54,973 bases of DNA, taken from the NCBI GenBank assembly GCA_024330215.1, contig JANDLU010000016.1, positions 1-54,973 of the forward strand, read 5' to 3'. The position numbers were made by a program, and so were the translations under genes. The DNA is from Candidatus Gaiellasilicea maunaloa (GTDB lineage: Bacteria; Actinomycetota; Thermoleophilia; Gaiellales; Gaiellaceae). Position 1 is the stretch's first letter. Every line of letters begins with the position of its first letter. The notes beneath the pieces are model-generated. The model had not been told where the DNA came from and ran no database searches. It saw only the letters and a program-made list of their open reading frames with translations. Below, piece after piece: positions 40,030 through 47,969 of this stretch.

Positions 40030-41329
40030 GCGATTCCCCCGCTACGCGCTCTACGCGTTCATCGTCGGCCTGCCCTTCCACAACGTGGTCATGGCGGAGC
40101 TCTACGAGCTGGGCCTGCGCGGGCTCCCGCTCGACGTCCTCTCGGCCTGGAAGGAGGTGTTGCTCGCCGGTGCGCTCGGCGCCGTCGTCTGGAGCAGCCG
40201 CGGCATCCCCTTCCGATTCTCGCCGACCGACTGGCTAGCTCTCGCCTTCGCCACCTTCGTCGTCCTCTACGCGCTGATCCCGCAGGACTGGCTCGGCGGC
40301 GAGGCCTCGGGCCGGGGGATCCTCTACGGGCTGCGTCACGGCCTGACCCCGGTCGCCGCCTACGTGCTCGGCCGCAGCCTCCACCTGGGGCGCGACGAGC
40401 TCCGGCGGGTCGGGACGCTGATCCTCGGCGCGGCCGTGGTTGTCGCGACCTGGGGGCTGATCGATGTCTACGCGATCCCGCTCGACGCCTGGCGCAACTC
40501 GGGCGCGCCCGGCTGGTATGCGGAGCAGCTCGGGCTCGACTACGGCCCGGCGGTCTCGGGCCTGCCCGAGAACTTCGTCTACAACCCGGGTGACGAGCGG
40601 CCGCTGCGTCGGCTCGTCTCGACCTTCCTCAGCCCGCTCGCCAGCGGCTACCTGCTACTCGTCGCGCTGCTCGTCGCGGCTGCATGGCAGCGTTCCCGTT
40701 GGCTGAGCGTCGTCAGCGGGCTCCTGCTCGTCGGCCTCCTCTTCACGTACTCGCGGACGGCGCTCGCCGCGCTCGCACTCGGACTCGTCGTACTCGCCTA
40801 CGCGCTCCGCAACTGGTGGCCGCTCGCCGCCGCGACAGTGCTTGTCGCGACCGGCTTCTTCTTCGTCAAGGCCTATCCGGACTTCGGCCCCGAGACGACG
40901 TTCACCCCCGCCGAGCTCGAGTTCCAGCGCGGCAACGCCCAGGGCGATGCCGAGACGAGCGGCGATCCCACGAGCTTCGACGAGCCCTCTGTGGACAGCC
41001 ATCTCGACAGCCTGCGCGAGGGAATCGACACGGTGATCCGCCATCCGCAGGGCTTCGGCCTCGGGAACGCGGGGGTGACCGCGAAGCGAACGGGCGAGGA
41101 GATCAAGGCCGGCGAATCGACCTATACGGAGCTCGGCGTCGAGCTCGGCCTGCTCGGGATGCTCGCGTTCGTCGCCTGGAACCTAGCTCTGCTCAGGCGG
41201 ATCCTGCCGCGAGCTCCCTGGCTCGGAGCAGCGGTCACGGCCGTGCTCGCGCTCGGGATCCAGACCGACGTGATCGGCGTCCACTGGCTCGCGTTCGTGC
41301 TCTGGACGCTGGCCGGCGAGCGCGCCTAG
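40022..41329 (+). CDS. Polytopic membrane protein, O-antigen ligase/Wzy-like
   Basis: A 435-residue membrane protein with about 10-12 helices, the large extracytoplasmic loop near the middle (GLDYGPAVSGLPENFVYNPG) and another in the C-terminal third (FGPETTFTPAELEFQRGN ... HPQGFGLGNAG) before an ESTYTELGVELGLLGMLAFV segment. The RxxST-type loop and HPxGxGxGN-like motif fit the O-antigen ligase/polymerase superfamily. The TTG start at 40022 overlaps the methyltransferase end. It converges with a methyltransferase fragment at 41326. Confidence 0.8.
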   Translation: MAERFPRYALYAFIVGLPFHNVVMAELYELGLRGLPLDVLSAWKEVLLAGALGAVVWSSRGIPFRFSPTDWLALAFATFVVLYALIPQDWLGGEASGRGILYGLRHGLTPVAAYVLGRSLHLGRDELRRVGTLILGAAVVVATWGLIDVYAIPLDAWRNSGAPGWYAEQLGLDYGPAVSGLPENFVYNPGDERPLRRLVSTFLSPLASGYLLLVALLVAAAWQRSRWLSVVSGLLLVGLLFTYSRTALAALALGLVVLAYALRNWWPLAAATVLVATGFFFVKAYPDFGPETTFTPAELEFQRGNAQGDAETSGDPTSFDEPSVDSHLDSLREGIDTVIRHPQGFGLGNAGVTAKRTGEEIKAGESTYTELGVELGLLGMLAFVAWNLALLRRILPRAPWLGAAVTAVLALGIQTDVIGVHWLAFVLWTLAGERA

Positions 41330-41379
41330 TCCTTGAAGCCGTAGACGAGGTCGTAGATCTCGGCCGAGCGGTCGAACAT
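41326..41379 (-). pseudogene. N-terminal fragment of a SAM methyltransferase gene
   Basis: ATG 41379 to TAG at 41326 encodes 17 residues, MFDRSAEIYDLVYGFKD. This is the typical N-terminus of a class I methyltransferase (MFDRSA-x-YD-x-xY-x-FKDY), cut off exactly where the neighbouring membrane-protein gene ends. The shared CTAG holds both stops. The rest of the gene has been lost. Confidence 0.5.
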
Positions 41380-41409
41380 TGCACATACCTTCGCAGCTCG
41401 AGCACGGCG

Positions 41410-41415
41410 TACGAT
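41410..41415 (+). promoter_or_regulatory. Candidate -10 box (TACGAT) of the VOC gene
   Basis: TACGAT lies exactly 6 nt before the ATG at 41422, with no Shine-Dalgarno. Confidence 0.45.
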
Positions 41416-41421
41416 GCGGGC

Positions 41422-41901
41422 ATGGCGATCGATCCGCGTGTCGACATCGGCCATGTCCACCTGAAGGTCGCCGATCTCGAGCGTTCGCTCGCCTTCTACT
41501 GCGGGATTCTCGGCTTCGAGCTGCAACAGCGGGCCGGCGATCAGGCAGCGTTCGTCGCCGCAGGCGGTTACCACCATCACATCGGTCTCAACACGTGGCA
41601 GTCGAGGGGTGGCTCGCCGCCCCCGCCCGGGACGACGGGCCTCTTCCACACCGCGATCCGCTATCCCGACCGCGTCTCGCTCGCCGATGCGCTGCGGCGC
41701 TTGCTCGCGGCCGGGCACCCGATCGACGGGGCCACCGATCACGGCGTCAGCGAGGCGATCTACCTCCGCGATCCCGATGAGAACGGCGTCGAGCTCTACC
41801 GCGACCGGCCCGAGGCCGAGTGGCCGCGCACGCCCGACGGCGCCGTCGGGATGGCGAACGCGCCCTTCGACCTCGAAGCGCTACTCGCCGAGGCGTCCTA
41901 G
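41422..41901 (+). CDS. VOC family protein (glyoxalase / catechol 2,3-dioxygenase-like)
   Basis: A 159-residue vicinal-oxygen-chelate protein with two beta-alpha-beta-beta-beta modules. Candidate metal ligands: His in DIGHVHLKVADLERS, His in GLFHTAIRYPDR, and Glu in IYLRDPDENGVELYRDRPE. The His-rich GGYHHHIGLNTW is characteristic of the catechol-2,3-dioxygenase (CatE-like) subgroup. A ring-cleaving or glyoxalase-type reaction is possible. Leaderless start. Its last bases overlap a convergent small ORF. Confidence 0.88.
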   Translation: MAIDPRVDIGHVHLKVADLERSLAFYCGILGFELQQRAGDQAAFVAAGGYHHHIGLNTWQSRGGSPPPPGTTGLFHTAIRYPDRVSLADALRRLLAAGHPIDGATDHGVSEAIYLRDPDENGVELYRDRPEAEWPRTPDGAVGMANAPFDLEALLAEAS

Positions 41902-42104
41902 GCGCCCGCCGGCGGAAGAGCCGCGAGGCCCTCCCGCTCGGCCGCTGCTGGACCTGCCAGTCGGAGTCCAAGTCCGACGAGCCAGAATCCGATCCGGGTG
42001 CGAGTACGTCGCTCACGTCGGCGAGGAGTGGTGGTTGCGTCTGCTTGCAGCCGAACGAATCGCTCCGCCGCCAACAGCCTCATCGTTGTGGGATCCAGGT
42101 ACAC
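41898..42104 (-). CDS. Small basic, partly hydrophobic protein divergent from marR
   Basis: A 68-codon ORF: MRLLAAERFVRLQADA near the start, an Arg-rich stretch (PRRRERRTRTR), then an amphipathic segment IGFWLVGLGLRLAG. GTG 42104 is preceded by GGAGGTGA, and GTG 42140 is an upstream alternative. It is transcribed from the divergent TATACT promoter that shares a palindrome with marR, so MarR is its likely regulator. The family is not recognised. It may sit at the membrane. Confidence 0.55.
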   Translation of the reverse strand: MYLDPTTMRLLAAERFVRLQADATTTPRRRERRTRTRIGFWLVGLGLRLAGPAAAEREGLAALPPAGA

Positions 42105-42118
42105 AGCACTCACCTCCA

Positions 42119-42201
42119 CATCAAGTAACTCGACATTCACTTACTTAAGCGAGAGTATAAAGAGCCACTAGCTTGACGTCAAGTAACTTTGCATCAAGAA
42201 T
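42119..42201. promoter_or_regulatory. Divergent marR promoter region with shared palindromic operator
   Basis: The palindrome CTTGACGTCAAG (42172-42183) supplies a -35 TTGACG on each strand. Plus: 42173-42178, a 17-nt gap, AAGAAT (42196-42201), then 6 nt to the marR ATG. Minus: 42182-42177, a 17-nt gap, TATACT (42159-42154). TCAAGTAACT occurs twice (42121-42130, 42179-42188). A MarR dimer on the palindrome would block both promoters. Confidence 0.75.
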
Positions 42202-42207
42202 GCGTCC

Positions 42208-42720
42208 ATGACCGAGAACCCCGATGCGATCGACGGGCGGATCGCCGCGTGGGGAGACGACCTGGCAGGCGTCGATCTCGACGTCGAGGGGATCGTCGAG
42301 CGGATCCATCTGATCCACAAGCGGATCCGGACGATGCTCGACGACACACTGGCCGAGTTCGGTCTGAACGTCGGCGAGTGGGCGGTGCTCGGCTCGCTCG
42401 TGCGCGCCGGCTCCCCCTACCGGCGCTCGCCGAGCCACCTGGCGAACAGCTGCGGTTTGACCTCCGGCGCGATGACGAATCGCCTCGACCGGCTCGAGGC
42501 GGAGGACTTCATCCGCCGCCTGCCCGACCCAGACGACCGTCGTGGGGTGATCGTCGAGCTGACCCCGGAAGGCCGCCAGATCTGGGGGCGTTCGATCGGA
42601 GCGCAGGCGGCGAAGGAGGCGTTCGTCGCCTCGGGCCTGAACAAGCACGAGCAGGGGCAGCTCAACGCGCTGCTGCGCCGGATGGTGCATTCGAGCGAGC
42701 AGGCTGCGACACTGGACTGA
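42208..42720 (+). CDS. MarR-family transcriptional regulator
   Basis: A 170-residue winged-helix regulator. Dimerisation helices lie at both ends. DNA-binding part: VGEWAVLGSLVRAGSPYRRS, the recognition helix SPSHLANSCGLTSGAMTNRLDRLE and the wing IRRLPDPDDRRGVIVELTPEG. Leaderless ATG behind a textbook TTGACG-17-AAGAAT promoter whose -35 is a palindrome, so it is likely autoregulated together with the divergent small gene. It overlaps the next small ORF (TGATG). Confidence 0.92.
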   Translation: MTENPDAIDGRIAAWGDDLAGVDLDVEGIVERIHLIHKRIRTMLDDTLAEFGLNVGEWAVLGSLVRAGSPYRRSPSHLANSCGLTSGAMTNRLDRLEAEDFIRRLPDPDDRRGVIVELTPEGRQIWGRSIGAQAAKEAFVASGLNKHEQGQLNALLRRMVHSSEQAATLD

Positions 42721-42953
42721 TGCCAAGGGGCTACATGGAAGGGCCGGCGGCCGAGGAGGCAGAGCGGCGGCTCGACGAGCTGGATCGCCCGGTCGAGGAC
42801 GCGCCCGAGGAGCGTCTCGCGGTGATGGGCTCAACAGCAGACGATTCCGAGCGGCACTTCCTCGGCTGGCTCGGCGAGGTCGACCCGGACGAGCTCTTCG
42901 AGTCGGGTGCGGCCTGGGGAGTCAGCGTCGTTCGGCGTCGGGTTGACGCCTAG
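42720..42953 (+). CDS. Small acidic hypothetical protein
   Basis: 77 residues, acidic (EEAERRLDELDRPVEDAPEE, then DDSERHFLGWLGEVDPDELF). The ATG overlaps the marR stop, so it is probably translated with marR. No known domain is recognised. A role connected to the MarR regulon is only inferred from its position. Confidence 0.6.
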   Translation: MPRGYMEGPAAEEAERRLDELDRPVEDAPEERLAVMGSTADDSERHFLGWLGEVDPDELFESGAAWGVSVVRRRVDA

Positions 42954-42975
42954 CGACGTGCGCTACAACTAGGAC

Positions 42976-44826
42976 ATGGCGAAAGCCATCGAGCAGCTCG
43001 AGCAGGTGACGATCCGCTTCGCCGGCGACTCGGGCGACGGGATGCAGCTCACCGGCGACCGCTTCACGAGCGAGACCGCGGTGCTCGGGAACGACCTCTC
43101 GACGCTGCCCGATTTCCCCGCCGAGATCCGAGCTCCCGCAGGCTCGCTCCCCGGGGTCTCCGGCTTCCAACTCCACTTCGCCGACCACGACATCCTCACC
43201 CCCGGCGACGCGCCGAACGTGCTCGTCGCGATGAACCCGGCGGCGCTGAAGACGAACCTGCGCGACCTGCCGAAGGGTGGCACGCTGATCGTCGATACCG
43301 ACCAGTTCAAGGAGCGCAACCTCCAGAAGGCCGGCTACGAGGCGAATCCGCTCGAGGACGGCTCGCTCGAGGACTACCACGTGCATCCGGTCGCCCTCAC
43401 CTCGATGACCGTCGAGGGGCTGAAGGGGATCGCCGGGATAACCCCGCGCGAGGCCGAGCGCTCGAAGAACTTCTTCGCGCTCGGGCTGATGAGCTGGCTC
43501 TACAACCGGCCCACCGACGGCACGCTCGGGTTCATCGAGCAGAAGTTCGGCAAGCGGCCCGAGATCGCGCAGGCGAACGCGACCGCGTTCAAGGCCGGCT
43601 ACGCCTACGGCGAGACCTCCGAGGACTTCGCGGTCAGCTACCAGATCGCGCCGGCGCCGATGGCTCCGGGGACCTACCGTCAGATCTCCGGGAACACGGC
43701 GCTCGCCTACGGACTGATCGCCGCCTCGAAGCTCTCCGGTCTCGATCTCTTCCTCGGCGCCTATCCGATCACGCCCGCCTCCTCGATCCTGGAGGAGCTG
43801 GCGCGGCACAAGGCCTTCGGCGTGCGGACGTTCCAGGCCGAAGACGAGATCGCGGCGGTCGGCGCGGCGCTCGGCGCGGCATTCGGTGGCTCGCTCGGCG
43901 TCTCGACCTCCGCCGGCCCGGGTGTCGTGCTGAAGCAGGAGACGATCGGGCTCGGGATCATGCTCGAGCTGCCGCTCCTGATCCTCGACATCCAGCGCGC
44001 CGGCCCCTCGACCGGGATGCCGACGAAGCCCGAGCAGGCCGATCTCCTGATGGTCCTCTTCGGCCGGAACGGCGAGAGCCCGGTGCCGGTGATCGCGGCG
44101 TCGACGCCGTCGCAGTGCTTCCACGCGGCGATCGAGGCGGCGCGGATCGCGCTCAAGTACCGGACGCCGGTTTACCTGCTTTCGGACGCGTACCTGGCGA
44201 ACGGCTCGGAGCCGTGGCTCGTCCCGGACGTGGCGACGCTCCCGGACATCTCGATCTCCTTCGCGACCGACCCTGAAGGCTTCGAGCCGTACGCGCGCGA
44301 CCCGGAGACACTTGCGCGGCCGTGGGCGATTCCCGGCACCCCCGGGCTCGAGCACCGGATCGGCGGGCTCGAAAAAGCCGACGTGACCGGCTCGATCTCC
44401 TACGACCCGGACAACCACGACCTGATGACGCGCCTACGAGCGGCAAAGGTGGCGGCGATCGCGAACGACATCCCGCTGCTCGAGGTCGACGATCCGGGCC
44501 TTGTCGATCGAAATGGGGCGACGACGCTCGTGCTCGGCTGGGGCTCGACCTACGGCCCGATCGGCGCCGCGGTCAAGCGCGTCCGCCGCGCGGGCGTGAG
44601 CGTCGCGCAGGCGCACCTCCACTACCTGAACCCGTTCCCGCGCAATCTCGGGGACGTGCTGCACGGCTACGAAAAGATCCTGATCCCGGAGATGAACCTC
44701 GGCCAGCTGCTGAAGCTCGTGCGCGCTGAGTTCCTCGTCGACGCGGTCGGCTACAACCGCGTCCGTGGGCTCCCGTTCAAGGCGAGCGAGCTCGCCGAGG
44801 CGATCACCGCGCTGGTGGAGTCGTGA
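42976..44826 (+). CDS. korA: 2-oxoacid:ferredoxin oxidoreductase, fused gamma-alpha subunit
   Basis: A 616-residue KorA-type subunit of 2-oxoglutarate (or related 2-oxoacid) ferredoxin oxidoreductase, converting the 2-oxoacid plus CoA to acyl-CoA with reduction of ferredoxin. The N-terminal gamma domain has VTIRFAGDSGDGMQLTGDRF, and the alpha (pyrimidine-binding) domain has GAYPITPASSILEELARH and SAGPGVVLKQETIGLG. The C-terminal transketolase-like domain (LVLGWGSTYGPIGAAVKRVR) is present. TACAAC lies just before the ATG. Two small ORFs separate it from korB in a fully overlapping operon. Confidence 0.95.
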   Translation: MAKAIEQLEQVTIRFAGDSGDGMQLTGDRFTSETAVLGNDLSTLPDFPAEIRAPAGSLPGVSGFQLHFADHDILTPGDAPNVLVAMNPAALKTNLRDLPKGGTLIVDTDQFKERNLQKAGYEANPLEDGSLEDYHVHPVALTSMTVEGLKGIAGITPREAERSKNFFALGLMSWLYNRPTDGTLGFIEQKFGKRPEIAQANATAFKAGYAYGETSEDFAVSYQIAPAPMAPGTYRQISGNTALAYGLIAASKLSGLDLFLGAYPITPASSILEELARHKAFGVRTFQAEDEIAAVGAALGAAFGGSLGVSTSAGPGVVLKQETIGLGIMLELPLLILDIQRAGPSTGMPTKPEQADLLMVLFGRNGESPVPVIAASTPSQCFHAAIEAARIALKYRTPVYLLSDAYLANGSEPWLVPDVATLPDISISFATDPEGFEPYARDPETLARPWAIPGTPGLEHRIGGLEKADVTGSISYDPDNHDLMTRLRAAKVAAIANDIPLLEVDDPGLVDRNGATTLVLGWGSTYGPIGAAVKRVRRAGVSVAQAHLHYLNPFPRNLGDVLHGYEKILIPEMNLGQLLKLVRAEFLVDAVGYNRVRGLPFKASELAEAITALVES

Positions 44827-45068
44827 GGCCGAAGAAGGCGCGGCCGGACGCGCGCGGCCTGCTGCTCAAGGAGCGGCCGTTCTCGTATCGAGCGCGCAAG
44901 GACGGGACGGTGGAGATCTCCCACAGGCGGCGCCCGGTGACGACGCTCGCCGGCAAGCTCGCCGAGAACTTCGTCGCAGCGGCGGAGGAGTCGACGTCCG
45001 ATGAGCTCCAGTTCCTGATGGCGAAGGCGACGGGCAACTTCAAGCACGGCAACGAGAGGAAGCAATGA
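44823..45068 (+). CDS. Small hypothetical protein between korA and korB
   Basis: An 81-residue basic protein: LLLKERPFSYRARKDGTVEIS, then HRRRPVTTLAGKLAENFVAA and TSDELQFLMAKATGNFKHGN. The GTG start overlaps the korA stop (GTGA) and its stop overlaps the next ORF (ATGA). Tight coupling inside an enzyme operon suggests an accessory or assembly role. I do not recognise the family. Confidence 0.7.
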   Translation: MRPKKARPDARGLLLKERPFSYRARKDGTVEISHRRRPVTTLAGKLAENFVAAAEESTSDELQFLMAKATGNFKHGNERKQ

Positions 45069-45382
45069 AGGATCTACCACTGATCGTGGCCGACGGCTGC
45101 ACGCTCTCGCCGGAGGGGCTCGCCGATCAGGCCGGACGCGCGGCGCGGTTGCTCCCGTCGGTCGCGAAGCTGGAGCGGTCGGAGGACGAGCTCCGCGTGT
45201 CGTTCGCCGATGGCGTCGATCGCGCGCTCGTCGACGAGGTCGTGGCGACCGAGCAGCGGTGCTGCTCGTTCCTCGAGATCGAGTACGGCGGCGGCGCGCG
45301 GTTGCTGCGGATCGCGGCGCACGACGCGCAGGGACGGGAGATCGTGGGTCAGATGGCGGCGTTCTTCGGGGAGGCACGATGA
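45065..45382 (+). CDS. Small Cys-containing hypothetical protein between korA and korB
   Basis: A 105-residue protein with ADGCTLSPEGLADQAGR at the start and the motif VATEQRCCSFLEIEYGGG. This CC-SFL motif is similar to short domains found near metal-related regulators and hydrolases. It overlaps both neighbours by 4 nt, so it is part of the kor operon. A metal or Fe-S related role is possible but unproven. Confidence 0.7.
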   Translation: MKDLPLIVADGCTLSPEGLADQAGRAARLLPSVAKLERSEDELRVSFADGVDRALVDEVVATEQRCCSFLEIEYGGGARLLRIAAHDAQGREIVGQMAAFFGEAR

Positions 45383-46377
45383 GCGAGAACGGGAACGGGC
45401 TGGTGCAGCTGACGAAGAAGGACTTCACCTCCGACCAGGAGGTGCGCTGGTGCCCGGGCTGCGGCGACTACGCGATCCTGAACGCCGTCCAGAGCTTCAT
45501 GCCCGAGCTCGGGCTGAAGCGCGAGAACATCGTCTTCGTCTCCGGGATCGGCTGCGCGGCGCGCTTCCCGTACTACATGGAGACCTACGGGATGCACTCG
45601 ATCCACGGGCGCGCGCCGGCGATCGCGACGGGGCTCTCGGTCTCGCGGCCGGACCTCTCCGTCTGGGTCGTGACCGGCGACGGCGACGCGCTCTCGATCG
45701 GCGGCAACCACCTGATCCATGCGCTCCGCCGCAACGTGAACCTGAAGATCCTGCTCTTCAACAACCGGATCTACGGGCTGACGAAGGGCCAGTACTCGCC
45801 GACCTCGGAGCTCGGCAAGGTGACGAAGTCGACTCCGATGGGCTCGCTCGACCACCCGTTCAACCCGCTCTCGCTGGCGATCGGCGCCGAGGCTAGCTTC
45901 GTCGCGCGCGCGATCGACACCGACAAGAAGGAGCTGACCGAGGTACTCCGAGCCGCCGCGCACCACAAGGGAAGCGCCTTCGTCGAGATCTACCAGAACT
46001 GCAACATCTACAACGACAACGCGTTCGACTTCGTCCGAGAGCAGAAGGAGAACCGGCTCTACCTGAGGCACGGCGAGCCGATCGTTTGGGGCGAGAAGGG
46101 CGTGCGGCTGCGGCCGGACGGCTCGCCGGAGGTGGTTGGCGCATCGGAGGACGGCTTGCTGGTGCATGACGCCCACGCCGCAGAGCCGGCGCACGCGTTC
46201 GCGCTGAGCCGGATGACGCAGCAGGTGATCGGCGCGACCCCGATGGGCGTCTTCCGCTCGGTCGCCCGGCCGGTCTACGACGAACTGATGGCCGAGCAGA
46301 TCGACGTGGCGAAGGCGAAGGGTGCAGGCGAGCTCGCGGCGCTGCTCGGCTCGGGCGACACCTGGTCGATTTCCTAG
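45379..46377 (+). CDS. korB: 2-oxoacid:ferredoxin oxidoreductase, beta (TPP-binding) subunit
   Basis: A 332-residue TPP-binding beta subunit, partner of KorA. WCPGCGDYAILNAVQ is near the N-terminus, VSGIGCAARFPYYM follows, and the TPP/Mg motif is VTGDGDALSIGGNHLIHALR with FNNRIYGLTKGQYSPTS. Cysteines in CPGCGD and SGIGCAAR fit the Fe-S site of the family. The ATG at 45379 overlaps the preceding small ORF. Together with korA it supplies reduced ferredoxin and a TCA-type step. Confidence 0.95.
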   Translation: MSENGNGLVQLTKKDFTSDQEVRWCPGCGDYAILNAVQSFMPELGLKRENIVFVSGIGCAARFPYYMETYGMHSIHGRAPAIATGLSVSRPDLSVWVVTGDGDALSIGGNHLIHALRRNVNLKILLFNNRIYGLTKGQYSPTSELGKVTKSTPMGSLDHPFNPLSLAIGAEASFVARAIDTDKKELTEVLRAAAHHKGSAFVEIYQNCNIYNDNAFDFVREQKENRLYLRHGEPIVWGEKGVRLRPDGSPEVVGASEDGLLVHDAHAAEPAHAFALSRMTQQVIGATPMGVFRSVARPVYDELMAEQIDVAKAKGAGELAALLGSGDTWSIS

Positions 46378-46413
46378 GATCCGCCCGTCGGCTTGACCAT
46401 GCTGCGCTCATCG

Positions 46414-46431
46414 CCGCTTACGTCGAAGCGG
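46414..46431. terminator. Hairpin after korB
   Basis: CCGCTT-ACGTCG-AAGCGG, a 6-bp stem with 6-nt loop, 37 nt after korB and 33 nt before the restriction-modification operon. No T-run. It could terminate kor transcripts or be an operator for the RM genes. Confidence 0.35.
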
Positions 46432-46450
46432 CATTATCCGGTGCTCTACC

Positions 46451-46456
46451 TAACAT
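46451..46456 (+). promoter_or_regulatory. Candidate -10 box (TAACAT) of the RM operon
   Basis: TAACAT lies 7 nt before the ATG at 46464. It marks an independent promoter for the three-gene restriction-modification unit. Confidence 0.45.
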
Positions 46457-46463
46457 CAACTTC

Positions 46464-47969
46464 ATGAGGATGCCGCGCAAACTGCTGAGGTGCGACAACC
46501 TCCAGGCTCTAGGCGAGCTGCCAAGCCGTTCTGTAACGCTCGCCTACCTCGATCCCCCCTTCAACTCGGGGCGTCCGTACGAAGCGATTGTTGCGAGTTC
46601 TTGGGAACCCGGTTCGGAGGCATTCCGGGATCAATGGTCGTGGAGCGATGAGGCTGAAGCCACCGCGCCGCTTCTACCGCAGCTCGTAGATGCGCCGGTC
46701 GCCGCACTCGTCACTAATCTCCTCGAGACGCTAGGTCGCACGGACCTCGTCGCGTACCTCGTGATGATGGCGCCGCGCGTTGCCGAGATCCGTCGTGTAC
46801 TCACGGACGACGGATCGGTCTACGTGCATTGCGACCCGGCGGCGAGTCATTACCTCAAGATCGTCCTCGACCACACGTTTGGGGTCGAAAATTTTCGCAA
46901 CGAGATCATTTGGCGGCGAACGCACGCGCATAGCAGCTCGCGTCGGTACGGCCCCGTACACGACGTGATTCTCTTCTACTCGAAGGGTCCGAAGTACGTC
47001 TGGAACAAGACGTACGCCAGCTACTCGGCGGCGTACATCGAGAAACACTTCAGAACTGAGGACGATAAGGGCCGGTACCAGCTCATTACTTGCACGGCTC
47101 CAGGCGATCGAACCGGCACGCGAGCCCACTACGAATGGCACGGCCAGCTGCCTCCGCCGGGCCGCCACTGGGCATGGAAACGCGAGCGGATGGAAGCGTT
47201 CGAGCATGAAGGTCGGCTCGTCCACTCCTCCAACGGTGTTCCGCGATTGAAGCGCTACGTGGACGACGGCCCAGGGGTTGCCCACCAGGACATCTGGACA
47301 GACATCAATCGGCTCGATGCTCACTCGCATGAGCGCGTCGGCTACGAGACACAAAAACCCCTTCTTCTTCTTGAGCGGATCATCGCGTCCAGCTCACGGC
47401 CCGGAGACACTGTCCTGGATCCTTTTTGTGGCACTGGCACAGCCCTCGTCGCGGCGGAGCGCCTCAACCGAGGTTGGATCGGCATGGACGCGTCGCTGCT
47501 CGCCTGTTCCATCGCGCTCGCGCGCGTGCGGCCCGAAACGAACCTCAAGCGCGTGGAACTGCGCGGATTCCCCGACGACGTTGCGACGGCGATACGACTC
47601 AAGCGAGACGATCCCGTTGCGTTCGGGATGTGGGGGACGAGCATGCTGGCGACACTCGCCGATCGGCAAGCCTTCACGTCTACGCTCGCCGCTGGCTCGG
47701 GGAGCCTCCGGATCGCTCGCCGTCAGTTCGAGGTGATGAGCTGGGTGCCACTGCGAGCGCGCGTTGATCGTGCGCTGCCCCGCAGCCCGAAGCGTTATGG
47801 ACGTCTGGCCAAAGTGGGCTTCGTTCTTCGCTCTAGCCGCAGCGAAGACGGCCTTCGGGGGTGGGTGGAGGAACAGCTGGGAATTCCACTCCAGGAGGTC
47901 GAGGTTGATGAGCTGGTGACGGCCGAGGCGCGGACGTCCGGGGTCGCTCGTAGCGTTCACGCTACGTGA
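46464..47969 (+). CDS. Beta-class DNA amino-methyltransferase (probably N6-adenine)
   Basis: A 501-residue DNA methyltransferase. The catalytic motif IV DPPF (residues 30-33, YLDPPFNSGRPY) precedes the SAM motif I (VLDPFCGTGTALVAAERL, about residue 310), the beta-class order. The DPPF form favours N6-adenine, with N4-cytosine not excluded. The region between is the target-recognition part. The C-terminal 130 residues after motif I are an extra extension. Codon usage is less GC-biased than in the kor operon, suggesting transfer. It overlaps the next gene by 4 nt (GTGA). Confidence 0.9.
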   Translation: MRMPRKLLRCDNLQALGELPSRSVTLAYLDPPFNSGRPYEAIVASSWEPGSEAFRDQWSWSDEAEATAPLLPQLVDAPVAALVTNLLETLGRTDLVAYLVMMAPRVAEIRRVLTDDGSVYVHCDPAASHYLKIVLDHTFGVENFRNEIIWRRTHAHSSSRRYGPVHDVILFYSKGPKYVWNKTYASYSAAYIEKHFRTEDDKGRYQLITCTAPGDRTGTRAHYEWHGQLPPPGRHWAWKRERMEAFEHEGRLVHSSNGVPRLKRYVDDGPGVAHQDIWTDINRLDAHSHERVGYETQKPLLLLERIIASSSRPGDTVLDPFCGTGTALVAAERLNRGWIGMDASLLACSIALARVRPETNLKRVELRGFPDDVATAIRLKRDDPVAFGMWGTSMLATLADRQAFTSTLAAGSGSLRIARRQFEVMSWVPLRARVDRALPRSPKRYGRLAKVGFVLRSSRSEDGLRGWVEEQLGIPLQEVEVDELVTAEARTSGVARSVHAT

